The notes beneath the pieces were generated by a model that was not told the origin of the DNA, did not search any database, and was given only the letters and a program-made list of their open reading frames with translations. From Winogradskyella vidalii (lineage in GTDB: Bacteria > Bacteroidota > Bacteroidia > Flavobacteriales > Flavobacteriaceae), in the NCBI RefSeq assembly GCF_013403955.1, contig NZ_JABFDG010000004.1, positions 1 to 64,000 of the forward strand: a DNA stretch of 64,000 bases, given 5' to 3'. Position numbers and translations under genes: made by a program. Positions within the stretch are counted from its first letter, which is position 1, and each line of letters opens with the position of its first letter. This document shows, in pieces, positions 18,398-27,632 of this stretch.

Positions 18398-21163
18398 ATG
18401 ATAAGTTTTATAAAATCTGTACTCGTAGATCTTCAAAAGAAAGAATTAGATTTCGAAAATCTACATTTCATATTACCTAGCAAGCGTGCTGGTGTATTTC
18501 TTAAACATCACCTTTCTACATTATTGCAAGACCAACCTATTTTTGCACCTCAAATACTGAGTATAGAAGAATTTGTAGAAGAGCTATCTGGCTTACAAAC
18601 CTTACCTAATACCGATTTACTATTTAGGTTATATCAAACTTATAAAGCTCATACTAATGAGAGTGAACAAGAGCCTTTTGATTCCTTCTCAAAATGGGCA
18701 CAAATCTTATTACAAGACTTTAATGAGATTGATCGCTACCTTATACCAAAAGATCACATATTCGACTACCTAAGTGCCATTAAAGAATTAAATCATTGGT
18801 CTTTAGAAACCAACCAAACCGAACTGATTAAAAATCATTTAAAGTTCTGGAAACAGCTTAAATACTACTATATAGCATTTACAGAAAACTTGTTAAAATC
18901 AGATCAGGGTTATCAAGGCCTTATCTATAGAAAAGCAGTTGAAAATTTAGAAGTATACAAAAACAATAATTCTACCAAAACACATATTTTTCTTGGGTTT
19001 AATGCTTTAAACACGGCAGAATCTCAAATTATTCAAAGCTTACTTAAAAATGAATTAACACATATCTATTGGGATATTGATAAAACTTTTATTGACGACC
19101 CTATACATGATGCTGGTTGGTTTACAAGGCAACACAGAAATAAATGGAATTACTTTGAATCAAATACTTTTAATTGGGTTACTTCAAATTACAAGCAAGA
19201 AAAAAACATTCAGGTCATAGGGATTCCAAAACTTGTTGGGCAAGCAAAATACATCGGTCAAATATTAGAAGAGTTAACAGAGTCTGAAAACAACCTCTCT
19301 AAAATCGCAGTTGTTTTAGGGGAAGAACAACTCTTATTACCTGTACTAAATTCTATTCCCAATACTATAGAAAAGCTTAATGTTACAATGGGCCTACCCT
19401 TGCAATACGTCCCTTTAGCATCATTTTTTGAACAGTTAATGGTACTTCATAAAAACAACACAATACAGTATTATTATAAAGATGTCATCAACTTACTATC
19501 TCACCCTTCAGCATATCCACTATTCGAAACAGAAGAGACGAATACCGCTGATGAAATCATAGAAATTATACAAAAACAAAACCTTGTATATATCACTCTA
19601 GAAACACTCTTAAAACTCAGCAAATCAAATTCTGAAATCATAAATTTAATTTTTAAATCATGGCATAACCAACCAAGTTTAGCATTACAACAAAGTACTG
19701 AGCTAATATTTAAAATGAAGGTAAATTATGATAAGAATAAACAAAATCACCATCTCGAGTTAGAGTATCTGTACCGTTTCAACACCCTATTTAATCAGCT
19801 AACAGAATTAAATAACAATTACAAATACTTAAATTCAATTACAGCACTTCATGGGGTCTACAAGGAATTATTAAGTTCTGAAACTTTAGATTTTAAAGGT
19901 GAACCCTTAGAAGGACTTCAAATTATGGGCATGTTAGAGTCACGTGTTTTAGATTTTGAAACCGTAATTATAAGTTCTGTTAACGAGGGAATTTTACCCT
20001 CTGGAAAGACAAATAATTCCTTTATTCCATTTGATGTAAAAATTGAAAATAAGCTCCCAACATTTAAAGAAAAAGATGCTGTTTACACCTACCACTTTTA
20101 CAGATTATTACAACGCGCTAAAAATGTTTATATATTATATAATACAGAAATTGACGCTTTAAAAGGCGGTGAAAAAAGTAGATTTATTACGCAGTTAGAA
20201 GTAGAAGGAATCCATAACATTAAACACAAAATATTAGCACCTGAAGTACCAATTATTGAACAGAGATTAACCGAAATAAACAAAACGCCTTTCGTTGTAG
20301 AACAGATAAAAGTACTTTCTAATAAAGGCTATTCACCGTCCTCACTAACCAATTACATTAGAAATCCTATAGACTTTTATTATGAAAAAATTTTAGGCAT
20401 TAAAGCATTTGAAGAGGTTGAAGAAAATATTGCAGCCAATACCTTAGGGTCTGTTATTCATAATTCCTTAGAGGATTTTTATAAACCTTTGGAAGGTGTT
20501 TTTTTAACTGTTGAACATCTTAAAGATTTTAAAAACCGTACTAAGGCAATGGTAACTAAACATTTTGAAGACCTCTATAATAAAGGAGGTTTTTCGAGTG
20601 GAAAAAATCTTATCATTTTTGAAATTGCCCAGCGTTATATCCTGAATTTTATTAATTTAGAAATAGAAAGTCTTAAGCAAGGTAATGAGATTGAAATCAT
20701 TTCTATTGAAGCTGACCAAGCCATACACATTACTATTGAAGGCTTAGAATTCCCCATTAAACTGCATGGAAAAGTTGATCGTGTAGACCGTTTTAATGGC
20801 GTAACTAGAGTCATTGATTACAAATCTGGTAAGGTGGAACAAAACAAAGTTGAAATAGTAAATTGGGAGGACATAACCACAGATTACGACAAATACAGCA
20901 AACCCTTTCAGATTTTATGCTATGCGTATATGATGCATCAAAATAAGCAAATAGAATTACCGATTGAAGCCGGAATAATTTCATTTAAAAATTTGAATGG
21001 CGGCTTTTTAAAGTTCGCAAAAAAAGACAAAGCAGGAGCTTATGCTAAAAAAGACCAATTAATTACAAGTGAAACACTTCAGAATTTCGAAATAGAACTT
21101 AAAAAACTGATTACTGAAATCAGTAATCCTGATTTAAAATTCACCGAAAAAGAACTCAACTAA
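18398..21163 (+). CDS. AddB-like PD-(D/E)XK nuclease
   Basis: 921 residues. The N-terminal half is a degenerate UvrD-like helicase fold: LPSKRAGVFLKHHL replaces a true Walker A, and VVLGEEQLLLPVLN is near 305. The C-terminal RecB-type nuclease has the usual pattern: YSPSSLTNYIRNPIDFYYEKIL near 645, GSVIHNSLEDFY near 685 and VIDYKSGKVEQ near 808. The four cysteines of the iron-sulfur cluster found in Bacillus AddB are not visible, so this is the cluster-free Bacteroidota type. Probable partner of the helicase encoded at 12447. It ends in TAATG, overlapping the next gene by one base. Confidence 0.82.
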   Translation: MISFIKSVLVDLQKKELDFENLHFILPSKRAGVFLKHHLSTLLQDQPIFAPQILSIEEFVEELSGLQTLPNTDLLFRLYQTYKAHTNESEQEPFDSFSKWAQILLQDFNEIDRYLIPKDHIFDYLSAIKELNHWSLETNQTELIKNHLKFWKQLKYYYIAFTENLLKSDQGYQGLIYRKAVENLEVYKNNNSTKTHIFLGFNALNTAESQIIQSLLKNELTHIYWDIDKTFIDDPIHDAGWFTRQHRNKWNYFESNTFNWVTSNYKQEKNIQVIGIPKLVGQAKYIGQILEELTESENNLSKIAVVLGEEQLLLPVLNSIPNTIEKLNVTMGLPLQYVPLASFFEQLMVLHKNNTIQYYYKDVINLLSHPSAYPLFETEETNTADEIIEIIQKQNLVYITLETLLKLSKSNSEIINLIFKSWHNQPSLALQQSTELIFKMKVNYDKNKQNHHLELEYLYRFNTLFNQLTELNNNYKYLNSITALHGVYKELLSSETLDFKGEPLEGLQIMGMLESRVLDFETVIISSVNEGILPSGKTNNSFIPFDVKIENKLPTFKEKDAVYTYHFYRLLQRAKNVYILYNTEIDALKGGEKSRFITQLEVEGIHNIKHKILAPEVPIIEQRLTEINKTPFVVEQIKVLSNKGYSPSSLTNYIRNPIDFYYEKILGIKAFEEVEENIAANTLGSVIHNSLEDFYKPLEGVFLTVEHLKDFKNRTKAMVTKHFEDLYNKGGFSSGKNLIIFEIAQRYILNFINLEIESLKQGNEIEIISIEADQAIHITIEGLEFPIKLHGKVDRVDRFNGVTRVIDYKSGKVEQNKVEIVNWEDITTDYDKYSKPFQILCYAYMMHQNKQIELPIEAGIISFKNLNGGFLKFAKKDKAGAYAKKDQLITSETLQNFEIELKKLITEISNPDLKFTEKELN

Positions 21164-22002
21164 TGCAAATCGATAGAAACATCATTTTAGAAAGAAAAAA
21201 TAAGAAACCTATTCTTATAGATACCTTTTATTCTGAAACTAAAGCGAATCAACCCATACTTATATTTTGTCATGGTTACAAAGGTTTTAAAGATTGGGGT
21301 GCCTGGCATCTTATGGCAGAGGCTTTTGCCAAAGCTGGATTATGTTTTATAAAGTTCAACTTTTCGCATAACGGTGGCACTATGGAAAACCCAATAGATT
21401 TTCCAGATTTAGAAGCTTTTGGGAACAATAATTACACAAAAGAATTAGATGATTTAGATGCTATTATTACTTGGTCTCAAAATCACTTCAAGAACAATGC
21501 TAATATAAACACCAACAAAATTTCATTAATAGGTCATAGTCGTGGCGGTGGTGTGACACTAATTAAAGCTTCTGAAGATACACGAATTATTAAGCTTATA
21601 AGTTTAGCAAGTGTTAGTGATTTTGGCGTTAGGTTTGGGTCTGATGCTGAGATAAATGACTGGAAAACCAAAGGCGTAAAATATATTGTAAATGGCAGAA
21701 CGAAACAACAAATGCCACATTATTATCAGTTTTTTGAAGATTTTAAAGCCAATGAAAATCGATATCATATTGAAACTGCAACCAAACAATTAAACATTCC
21801 ACATTTAATTATTCAAGGTACTGAAGATGCTGCCGTAAAACTAAGTGAAGCTGAAGCTTTACATCAATGGAATCCTGATAGTCAACTTGAAATTATTGAA
21901 GGAGCAGACCATGTTTTTGATACGAGACATCCTTGGAAGAAGAAAGAGCTATCAGAGGAACTCATGACAGTTATAAAACATTGTGTGGAGTTTTTGAAAT
22001 AA
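21163..22002 (+). CDS. Alpha/beta hydrolase (dienelactone hydrolase-like)
   Basis: 279 residues. The nucleophile elbow GHSRGGG has Ser near 131, the acid is probably in GTEDAAVKLSEA near 225, and the catalytic His is in EGADHVFDTRHPW near 250. HGYKGFKDWG near the N-terminus forms the oxyanion region. No signal peptide, so cytoplasmic. The substrate is not readable. Its start codon overlaps the stop of the AddB-like gene (TAATG), so the two are translationally coupled, although no functional link is obvious. Confidence 0.85.
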   Translation: MQIDRNIILERKNKKPILIDTFYSETKANQPILIFCHGYKGFKDWGAWHLMAEAFAKAGLCFIKFNFSHNGGTMENPIDFPDLEAFGNNNYTKELDDLDAIITWSQNHFKNNANINTNKISLIGHSRGGGVTLIKASEDTRIIKLISLASVSDFGVRFGSDAEINDWKTKGVKYIVNGRTKQQMPHYYQFFEDFKANENRYHIETATKQLNIPHLIIQGTEDAAVKLSEAEALHQWNPDSQLEIIEGADHVFDTRHPWKKKELSEELMTVIKHCVEFLK

Positions 22003-22032
22003 AAAATCAACACGCTAAACCATGAAATAGGA

Positions 22033-23100
22033 CTAATAATCCATATCTAGTTTTGTACCAACTCCTATAGATGCTTCTTTAAACCATACTTCAGTATAAC
22101 TGCCATTGGCATATTGTTTTGTTATATCTCCATTATACGTCTCAGCGCCTGTACTCCAAACAATATTTTCTTCTGGATCTTTACCGTTGGTTTGATTATA
22201 AGCACCTTGCATAAAAGTTTGTAATTCTTCGGCGTATGCCTCCTCTTTTTCAATACCATCACGACCTATCGGAGCATATAATGTAAGTATTTGTTGAGGA
22301 ATACTTTGTTTATTGGAAAAATCTGATTTTATCAAACTTTTGCTAAATGTTTTGGTATCATGTCCTTCACTGATAAAAGTTAAATGCATCATGCCTCCAT
22401 ATACATTTATTTCATAACTAAATTCTTCACCTAATTTTATACCGTCCTTTGGTTCTTCAGGGAATGAATTTGGGCCTGTTCCAATTACAGACATATCATT
22501 ACCCCAAACAGCTGTTGAAAAATCCCATCTACCCGAATTATCGCCTTTGGTGTTTATTTCATAATTCCAAAAAACAGAACCTTTTTTATGTCCCGGAAAT
22601 TTTTTATAAAAAATTTTTAAAGGTTCATTTTCGTGGCCATCTTTACTATGTATTTGTCCTACAACCACAGCATATGACGCGGCTACTCTTGCATCTCCCG
22701 AGGTTGAAACATGCATTACTTTTAACTTTCCTGTTAATTTACCACCTTCTTTAGGTGTCCAATACGTTTGGTTTCTTAATTCTGTCCGAGTATTACTAGA
22801 AGTCCTAGTGGTAACACCAGAATTAGGTGCTTTAAATACGACCCAATCAGTTTCATCATCACTTGACACATAAAAAAAATTTTTATGTTCAGAATTTTCT
22901 AAGTTTTCTAGACGCGTACCATCACCACAAAGCATACTACACCAGCCATCCATAAATGGAATTACATCACTTGGATACTTAACGGTGTCTTTAGCTACAG
23001 TTGTCGTTTTTTTAGTTCTATGACCACAATTAATCAGAAATAATGAAATACTTATCAGTAAGAGTGATTTTGACGATAGTTGCATCTTTCTTATTCTCAT
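22033..23100 (-). CDS. Polysaccharide lyase family 7 alginate lyase, lipoprotein
   Basis: 355 residues. A lipoprotein signal (LLLISISLFLINCGH) suggests outer-membrane anchoring. The three PL7 signatures are present: RTELRNQ near 105, VVVGQIH near 147 and QGAYNQ near 313, the last supplying the catalytic Tyr. Ile in the QIH motif is usually associated with activity on guluronate-containing alginate. PL7 cleaves alginate by beta-elimination to unsaturated oligosaccharides. It is the last gene of the four-gene unit that starts with the Gfo/Idh gene. An internal ATG at 23085 is an alternative start. Confidence 0.85.
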   Translation of the reverse strand: MRIRKMQLSSKSLLLISISLFLINCGHRTKKTTTVAKDTVKYPSDVIPFMDGWCSMLCGDGTRLENLENSEHKNFFYVSSDDETDWVVFKAPNSGVTTRTSSNTRTELRNQTYWTPKEGGKLTGKLKVMHVSTSGDARVAASYAVVVGQIHSKDGHENEPLKIFYKKFPGHKKGSVFWNYEINTKGDNSGRWDFSTAVWGNDMSVIGTGPNSFPEEPKDGIKLGEEFSYEINVYGGMMHLTFISEGHDTKTFSKSLIKSDFSNKQSIPQQILTLYAPIGRDGIEKEEAYAEELQTFMQGAYNQTNGKDPEENIVWSTGAETYNGDITKQYANGSYTEVWFKEASIGVGTKLDMDY

Positions 23101-23132
23101 TATTTCTGATTATTTATGTACATTCAAAAATT

Positions 23133-23960
23133 TTAATCAAGTAATTCTGTTACAGCTTGATCAATTGACGAATACGCTGTGGACTCTATAAAACCAATAG
23201 AAAAAGTTTCAATTGTAGTTAAATGTTTAGTTGTACGCTCTCCATTATTTCTACCAAAACCAAACACAGTCATATCTGGTCTGCTAACATAATTATCGGG
23301 TAAATTATCATCCTCGTGATGTAACATAAATAACATCCGTGAGGATTTTTGATCTCCGAAAGCCATCCATTCAGGAGCAGGCAAATCACCTGTAAATGTT
23401 TCAGTTATGGGATGTTTTTGGTTATCCATTGAGGCATACCAAAAATCTGTTGTGTCCATTTCTCCTCCAGGTACACCTTCATATTGTACCCAATATTTAT
23501 ACCCATCACTAACTTTAGTCATCGTAAAATCGCAGCGATCCGAATAAAAATCCCATTGGCCTTCCCATTTTTTATTTTCTGATGTAAATATTATGCGAAC
23601 ATGGTCTTCATATTCAATTTCAACTATTGAAGTTGAAGGGTCTGTACCAGCATTCATGGCGTGAAAATAACTTCCATCTTGTCGATGAATTGCATTAGGA
23701 AATCCTCTGTACTCTCCCTTATGACCTGATCCTTTTTCATTGTGAAAGCCAATCCAATCTACACCATCTTTATCAATCATACTCGACAAGCCACCGCCTT
23801 CTTTTTCTAGATAATATATAGCTGAAGGGGTACTTACTATATAAGCAGACCCACCTCCAGCAGTTTCATCTATGCCATGTGTAAGTGTTACTTTTTGTTC
23901 TGAACAAGAGCAAAACCATAATTGAATTAAAACTAGTAAAATCAATTTTTTCACATTCAT
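23133..23960 (-). CDS. Secreted lipoprotein of unknown function
   Basis: 275 residues from the ATG at 23960; an earlier ATG would overlap the symporter gene. The lipoprotein signal is LILLVLIQLWFCSCSEQ. The rest looks like an all-beta domain with many aromatic residues: YYLEKEGGGLSSMIDKDG, WEGQWDFYSDRCDFTM, WVQYEGVPGGEMDTTDFW. I do not recognise the family. The aromatic-rich strands and the position between a PL7 lyase and a symporter suggest a carbohydrate-binding or carbohydrate-active protein of the outer membrane or periplasm, but that is inferred from context only. Confidence 0.75.
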   Translation of the reverse strand: MNVKKLILLVLIQLWFCSCSEQKVTLTHGIDETAGGGSAYIVSTPSAIYYLEKEGGGLSSMIDKDGVDWIGFHNEKGSGHKGEYRGFPNAIHRQDGSYFHAMNAGTDPSTSIVEIEYEDHVRIIFTSENKKWEGQWDFYSDRCDFTMTKVSDGYKYWVQYEGVPGGEMDTTDFWYASMDNQKHPITETFTGDLPAPEWMAFGDQKSSRMLFMLHHEDDNLPDNYVSRPDMTVFGFGRNNGERTTKHLTTIETFSIGFIESTAYSSIDQAVTELLD

Positions 23961-23973
23961 AATTTTATAGTTA

Positions 23974-25731
23974 TTATTTGGTTGTAGACACGTTGACTTT
24001 GGCACTTCTTCTCAATAAAAAGCCAATAGTGAAAATGATTATTGAACAGACTAAAAACAAGATTCTACCCCAAACAGGATTTGGAATTAGAGTCATAAGC
24101 AAAATACCCGCACTCATAGTCATAACCATATTACCTAATTTTCTTCGTTGTTGACTATCAACTTCATCTTGTAGATTATCGGCAATAACTGGAGTTACTA
24201 AATCTTCAAAGAAACGATCAGTTTCAAGTTTGTGATTATCCTTGGCTTCGTTGTAAAATAATGAAGTTGCCCAGAAAAATCCTCCTGTAATAAATACATG
24301 ACCAGCAATGGTTAGAATAATATTCATATCCACAATTTCACGACCTGTAAGAGAGTCTATACCAAACCAAGACACAAAAACATCTGGAGTAATAACATTA
24401 TCTATCATCCAAGACACACCTAAACCTAAAGCAATAGTAGCCCAAGGTGCCCATTTTGGAGTTTTTTTCACTACAATTCCCACTACTAATGGCACCATCA
24501 TTGGTAACTGTACCATCGTTGAAACGCGCATCATAAGCTCATATAAACTCAGTTCTTTAAGTGTTGCGAAATAAAACGCAACGGCGATTACTCCCATTCC
24601 GCTAATAAAACTCACTAATTGACTAATTCTCAATAATTTTTTATCATCTTTTTCTTTACTTCTTTTAGCTAAAAAAGGCTGATAGATACTTCTGATAAAG
24701 ATTCCTGCGTTTTTATTTAATGCAGAATCCATTGAAGACATGGAAGCAGCAAAAAGGCCAGCCATTAGTAACCCTACAGTTCCTATTGGCATTGCATTAC
24801 GTGCAAATACTAAATATACTGCATCTGCAGCCTTGTTTCCTAATTGCGCATAGTCTGCTGTAGCATCCGGGTATAAAGTCGCAGCTGCCCATGGTGGGAT
24901 AAACCAAATTATAGTACCTACGCCCATTAACACCATAGCTAATAAAGCCGCTTTACGCGCATTAAAAGTATCTTTTGCCCCAAGAAATCGAAATGAATCA
25001 TGAAGATTCATCATGGTTATGATTTGTTTCGGTAAAAAGAAAATAAAAGTTCCAATTAGTATTAAGGGGTAATTCATATCTGGACCAACTAGGAAACCAC
25101 CTGGGAAGTTTTCAACTAAATTTACAGGACCATCAACCATCACCAATGCAACTATTGCAGTAGCTATAGAAACTACAGCCACTACCAAAGTTTGAACAAA
25201 ATCTGAGGCAACAACACCCCATGCACCAGATAGTACGGATACAAAAACAACCGTCAATCCGATTCCTATAATGGTTGTAAAGATATCGGCATCAAAAACG
25301 GCGCTAGTAAAAACACCTAAAGCGTTTAACCAAACTCCTGCATTTATAAATGAAAATATGATTAACGCCCATGAAAAAAACAACTCATTTTCCGAACCAA
25401 ATCTTCTTTTTATTGCTTCTGTAGGAGTATCTACCCTCATTTGTCTAAACCGCTGCGCAAAGAATAAATAACCACAATAGAAAGCAAAAGTGTTACCTAT
25501 ATAAACCGCACAAATGGCAAACCCATCATTGAAAGCTTTACCTGCAGCTCCTGTAAAAGTTACAGCTGAAAATTGTGCCATAAAAGCAGTTGAACCTACC
25601 ATCCACCACAACATTCGTCCTCCTCCACGAAAATAATCGCTCGTAGATTTACTTGCCATTCTTGAAAATATAACACCTATAGCGAGAATTAGTACAAAGT
25701 AGAGTGCAATTACAATATAATCGTAAAACAT
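23974..25731 (-). CDS. Sodium:solute symporter family transporter
   Basis: 585 residues with about 14 hydrophobic segments. N-terminal LYFVLILAIGVIFSRM, STSDYFRGGGRMLWW and STAFMAQFSAVTFTGAAGKAF match the SSS family core. GLLMAGLFAASMSSMDSALNKNAG near 330 is the sodium-site helix (the SMSS-D motif). It would import a sugar or sugar acid across the inner membrane. Given the neighbours, unsaturated uronate monomer or oligomer is the inferred cargo. It lies 12 bp after the Gfo/Idh gene and just before the unknown lipoprotein gene, in one operon. Confidence 0.9.
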   Translation of the reverse strand: MFYDYIVIALYFVLILAIGVIFSRMASKSTSDYFRGGGRMLWWMVGSTAFMAQFSAVTFTGAAGKAFNDGFAICAVYIGNTFAFYCGYLFFAQRFRQMRVDTPTEAIKRRFGSENELFFSWALIIFSFINAGVWLNALGVFTSAVFDADIFTTIIGIGLTVVFVSVLSGAWGVVASDFVQTLVVAVVSIATAIVALVMVDGPVNLVENFPGGFLVGPDMNYPLILIGTFIFFLPKQIITMMNLHDSFRFLGAKDTFNARKAALLAMVLMGVGTIIWFIPPWAAATLYPDATADYAQLGNKAADAVYLVFARNAMPIGTVGLLMAGLFAASMSSMDSALNKNAGIFIRSIYQPFLAKRSKEKDDKKLLRISQLVSFISGMGVIAVAFYFATLKELSLYELMMRVSTMVQLPMMVPLVVGIVVKKTPKWAPWATIALGLGVSWMIDNVITPDVFVSWFGIDSLTGREIVDMNIILTIAGHVFITGGFFWATSLFYNEAKDNHKLETDRFFEDLVTPVIADNLQDEVDSQQRRKLGNMVMTMSAGILLMTLIPNPVWGRILFLVCSIIIFTIGFLLRRSAKVNVSTTK

Positions 25732-25743
25732 AGTTTTGATATT

Positions 25744-26880
25744 TTATTGCAGATGACTTACATCTGTCCAGTTATTATTCTCTCTAATTAAATCGATAAG
25801 TTGTTGGTAAAGACTACCCTCTTTAAAAGACTGGTAATACGCTACTTTTTCACCTTTAATATCATTTACAAATTCTCTTACTAAATAATGCCAGTTACGC
25901 TCAGTATCGCCATCTACCTTTGGTTGATTATCAACAATATCTTGAGGTAAGTCTAACGTTTTCCAAGTTTTATTATCCCATACATAAAGTGGTCCCATAC
26001 CATAATGTCCTTCAATGAAAATGGCCCCTTTAGTACCATAAAAAACTATATGATTCTCGTGAAACTTTGGATTAAGTCCTCCATGTTTAAATAACACAGA
26101 AACAGGTTTAGAAGCTATTGGACTTTCCAACTGTGCTAAAACCGTATATGACCATTCTACATTACTTTCTCCCCATTTAAGAGATGGGTCGTTAAGATCT
26201 TTTGGTATAAAGTCTCTTCGTGTTTTAAAATTATGAACACCTTCAACAATAGGCGCTTTTCCTAAGTCATCTCTTACTTCTCCTATAATTGATAGTATCT
26301 TCTCACCGATAACAGAGGTAACAATTGACATCATGTGGGTAAAGTTATTGTTGAGTCTACCACCACCATCTTCTTTTCTATGTGACCACCCGAAAGGGAT
26401 ATCTCGTTCTAAGTTAAAGTGAGACATACACTCTACTTCCGTAGGCTCACCAATTTCACCATTAGCAACAAGTCGTTTGGCATGTTGAATGTGTGGCATA
26501 TACCGAAAGCTAGATGCAAATGCTGTTTTTAAATTTTTATCTTGGGCTAGTTTATATAGTTCTAAAGCTGTTTCTCCTTCAGCTGTTAATGGCTTATCAC
26601 TAAATACATGACACCCAAATGCTATAGCTTGTTTTATAGGTTCATAATGAGCTCCCCCAGGTGTTGCTATAGTTACAATATCTGGTTTGCAATCTTCTAA
26701 TGCTTGTTGCCAATCTGTTCCAAAATAAGGAATCCCTTTTTTCTTAGCTACTTCACTTACAACACTTGGTGTTCTTCCTACTATACCTACTATGTCTGCA
26801 CCTGCAGCTCGAAATGCATCCGCGTGGCCTTGACCTGCAAATCCAGTTCCAGAAACTAATACTTTTAATTTGTTATTCAT
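25744..26880 (-). CDS. Gfo/Idh/MocA family oxidoreductase
   Basis: 378 residues. An N-terminal Rossmann fold carries VSGTGFAGQGHADAF and the family motif DKPLT (the EKP motif) near 96. The C-terminal sheet domain includes GGGRLNNNFTHMMSIV near 175, with a His in the usual catalytic region. It oxidises or reduces a sugar or sugar acid with NAD(P). It is the first gene of the operon continuing with the symporter, the unknown lipoprotein and the PL7 lyase. It is preceded by a double operator at 27116-27140. The substrate is inferred to be a uronate derivative. Confidence 0.88.
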   Translation of the reverse strand: MNNKLKVLVSGTGFAGQGHADAFRAAGADIVGIVGRTPSVVSEVAKKKGIPYFGTDWQQALEDCKPDIVTIATPGGAHYEPIKQAIAFGCHVFSDKPLTAEGETALELYKLAQDKNLKTAFASSFRYMPHIQHAKRLVANGEIGEPTEVECMSHFNLERDIPFGWSHRKEDGGGRLNNNFTHMMSIVTSVIGEKILSIIGEVRDDLGKAPIVEGVHNFKTRRDFIPKDLNDPSLKWGESNVEWSYTVLAQLESPIASKPVSVLFKHGGLNPKFHENHIVFYGTKGAIFIEGHYGMGPLYVWDNKTWKTLDLPQDIVDNQPKVDGDTERNWHYLVREFVNDIKGEKVAYYQSFKEGSLYQQLIDLIRENNNWTDVSHLQ

Positions 26881-27115
26881 TTTAGACTGTTTTAATATGG
26901 GTTTGTTTAATTAGTTTATTTGTGGGGCTTTATTATTTTATTTCAGCGGTTTTATAAAAGTCTTTAAGAAGCATTGACTAACTTAAACTCGGCAAAAAAA
27001 CTACCAAATGTCGGATTAGAAATTGCATTCTATTTCAATGTGAAAGCAAAAGACAACTGTTATAAAATAGCAGCTTAAGATTATTTAATTTTATTAAAAA
27101 TAAATCAACAAAAAA

Positions 27116-27140
27116 CTGGTGCGCCACATTGGTGTACCAA
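27116..27140. promoter_or_regulatory. Tandem GntR-type operator, Gfo/Idh operon
   Basis: Two palindromes, CTGGTGCGCCAC (27116-27127) and TTGGTGTACCAA (27129-27140), separated by one base and 13 bp centre to centre, 236 bp before the Gfo/Idh start. The form fits the TTGGTnnACCAA operators of hexuronate regulators of the GntR/FadR class. The likely binder is one of the two FadR-type proteins encoded in the locus. Confidence 0.75.
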
Positions 27141-27163
27141 AAATAAGGATTTTTTTTGGATTT

Positions 27164-27190
27164 CCATAGTAAGATATCGACTTACTATGG
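27164..27190. promoter_or_regulatory. Perfect inverted repeat, possible second operator
   Basis: CCATAGTAAG (27164-27173) and CTTACTATGG (27181-27190) are exact complements around a 7-bp spacer. No T-run follows on either strand, so it is unlikely to be a terminator. It lies 23 bp from the tandem GntR-type operator and has a different sequence, suggesting a site for another DNA-binding protein. Confidence 0.45.
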
Positions 27191-27444
27191 CATTTATAAT
27201 ATACAACTGAACATCAGTGTTTTAATTACGTGTTACAGTTTAAAAGAAGCTCTATACTGATAAAAAACCATTTAAATTCAGGAAGGAATTAAAAGACACG
27301 TATATGCTTTCTAGATTTTTTTAAACTTACATCTCACATTTAGTACTAAAGTCATTATAAGTTTATTTACTTATATAAGTAGACACTTTTATTTATAAAA
27401 ATTTGTGAAATTTAATATAAGAAGTGGAGGTCTAAGATACATTG

Positions 27445-27582
27445 ATGGTACTAGAGAAATCAATAGATTTTTGTAGTATTCAAATACTGTTTGTAAGATA
27501 TTATTGGAATGGTAAAACTGATTTATCAGAATTAATTAAATTCCAAAATTTTAGAAAAAAGTTACTAGCAAACAATCCTTAA
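27445..27582 (+). CDS. Doubtful small ORF
   Basis: A 45-codon frame (begins MVLEKSIDFCSI, ends KKLLANNP) preceded by GGAGG about 17 bp upstream. It is the only plus-strand frame inside the minus-strand locus. No family match comes to mind, and composition is like random AT-rich DNA. It may be chance or a gene remnant. Confidence 0.15.
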   Translation: MVLEKSIDFCSIQILFVRYYWNGKTDLSELIKFQNFRKKLLANNP

Positions 27583-27632
27583 AAAGGAAAAAATTTCTTT
27601 TAATTAAAAAAAATTCTGTTAATAATGACACT

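Larger units (their letters stand above)
26881..27632. other. Intergenic region upstream of the Gfo/Idh operon
   Basis: 752 bp. It holds the tandem operator at 27116-27140, a perfect 10-bp inverted repeat at 27164-27190 and a doubtful 45-codon frame at 27445-27582. Otherwise it is AT-rich with no recognisable gene. Confidence 0.7.

Noticed and set aside
27445..27582. Plus-strand 45-codon frame with an upstream GGAGG as a new small gene or toxin
   Set aside because: Codon composition is that of random AT-rich DNA, the purine-rich stretch is too far from the ATG, and Bacteroidota rarely rely on Shine-Dalgarno pairing. Listed only as doubtful.
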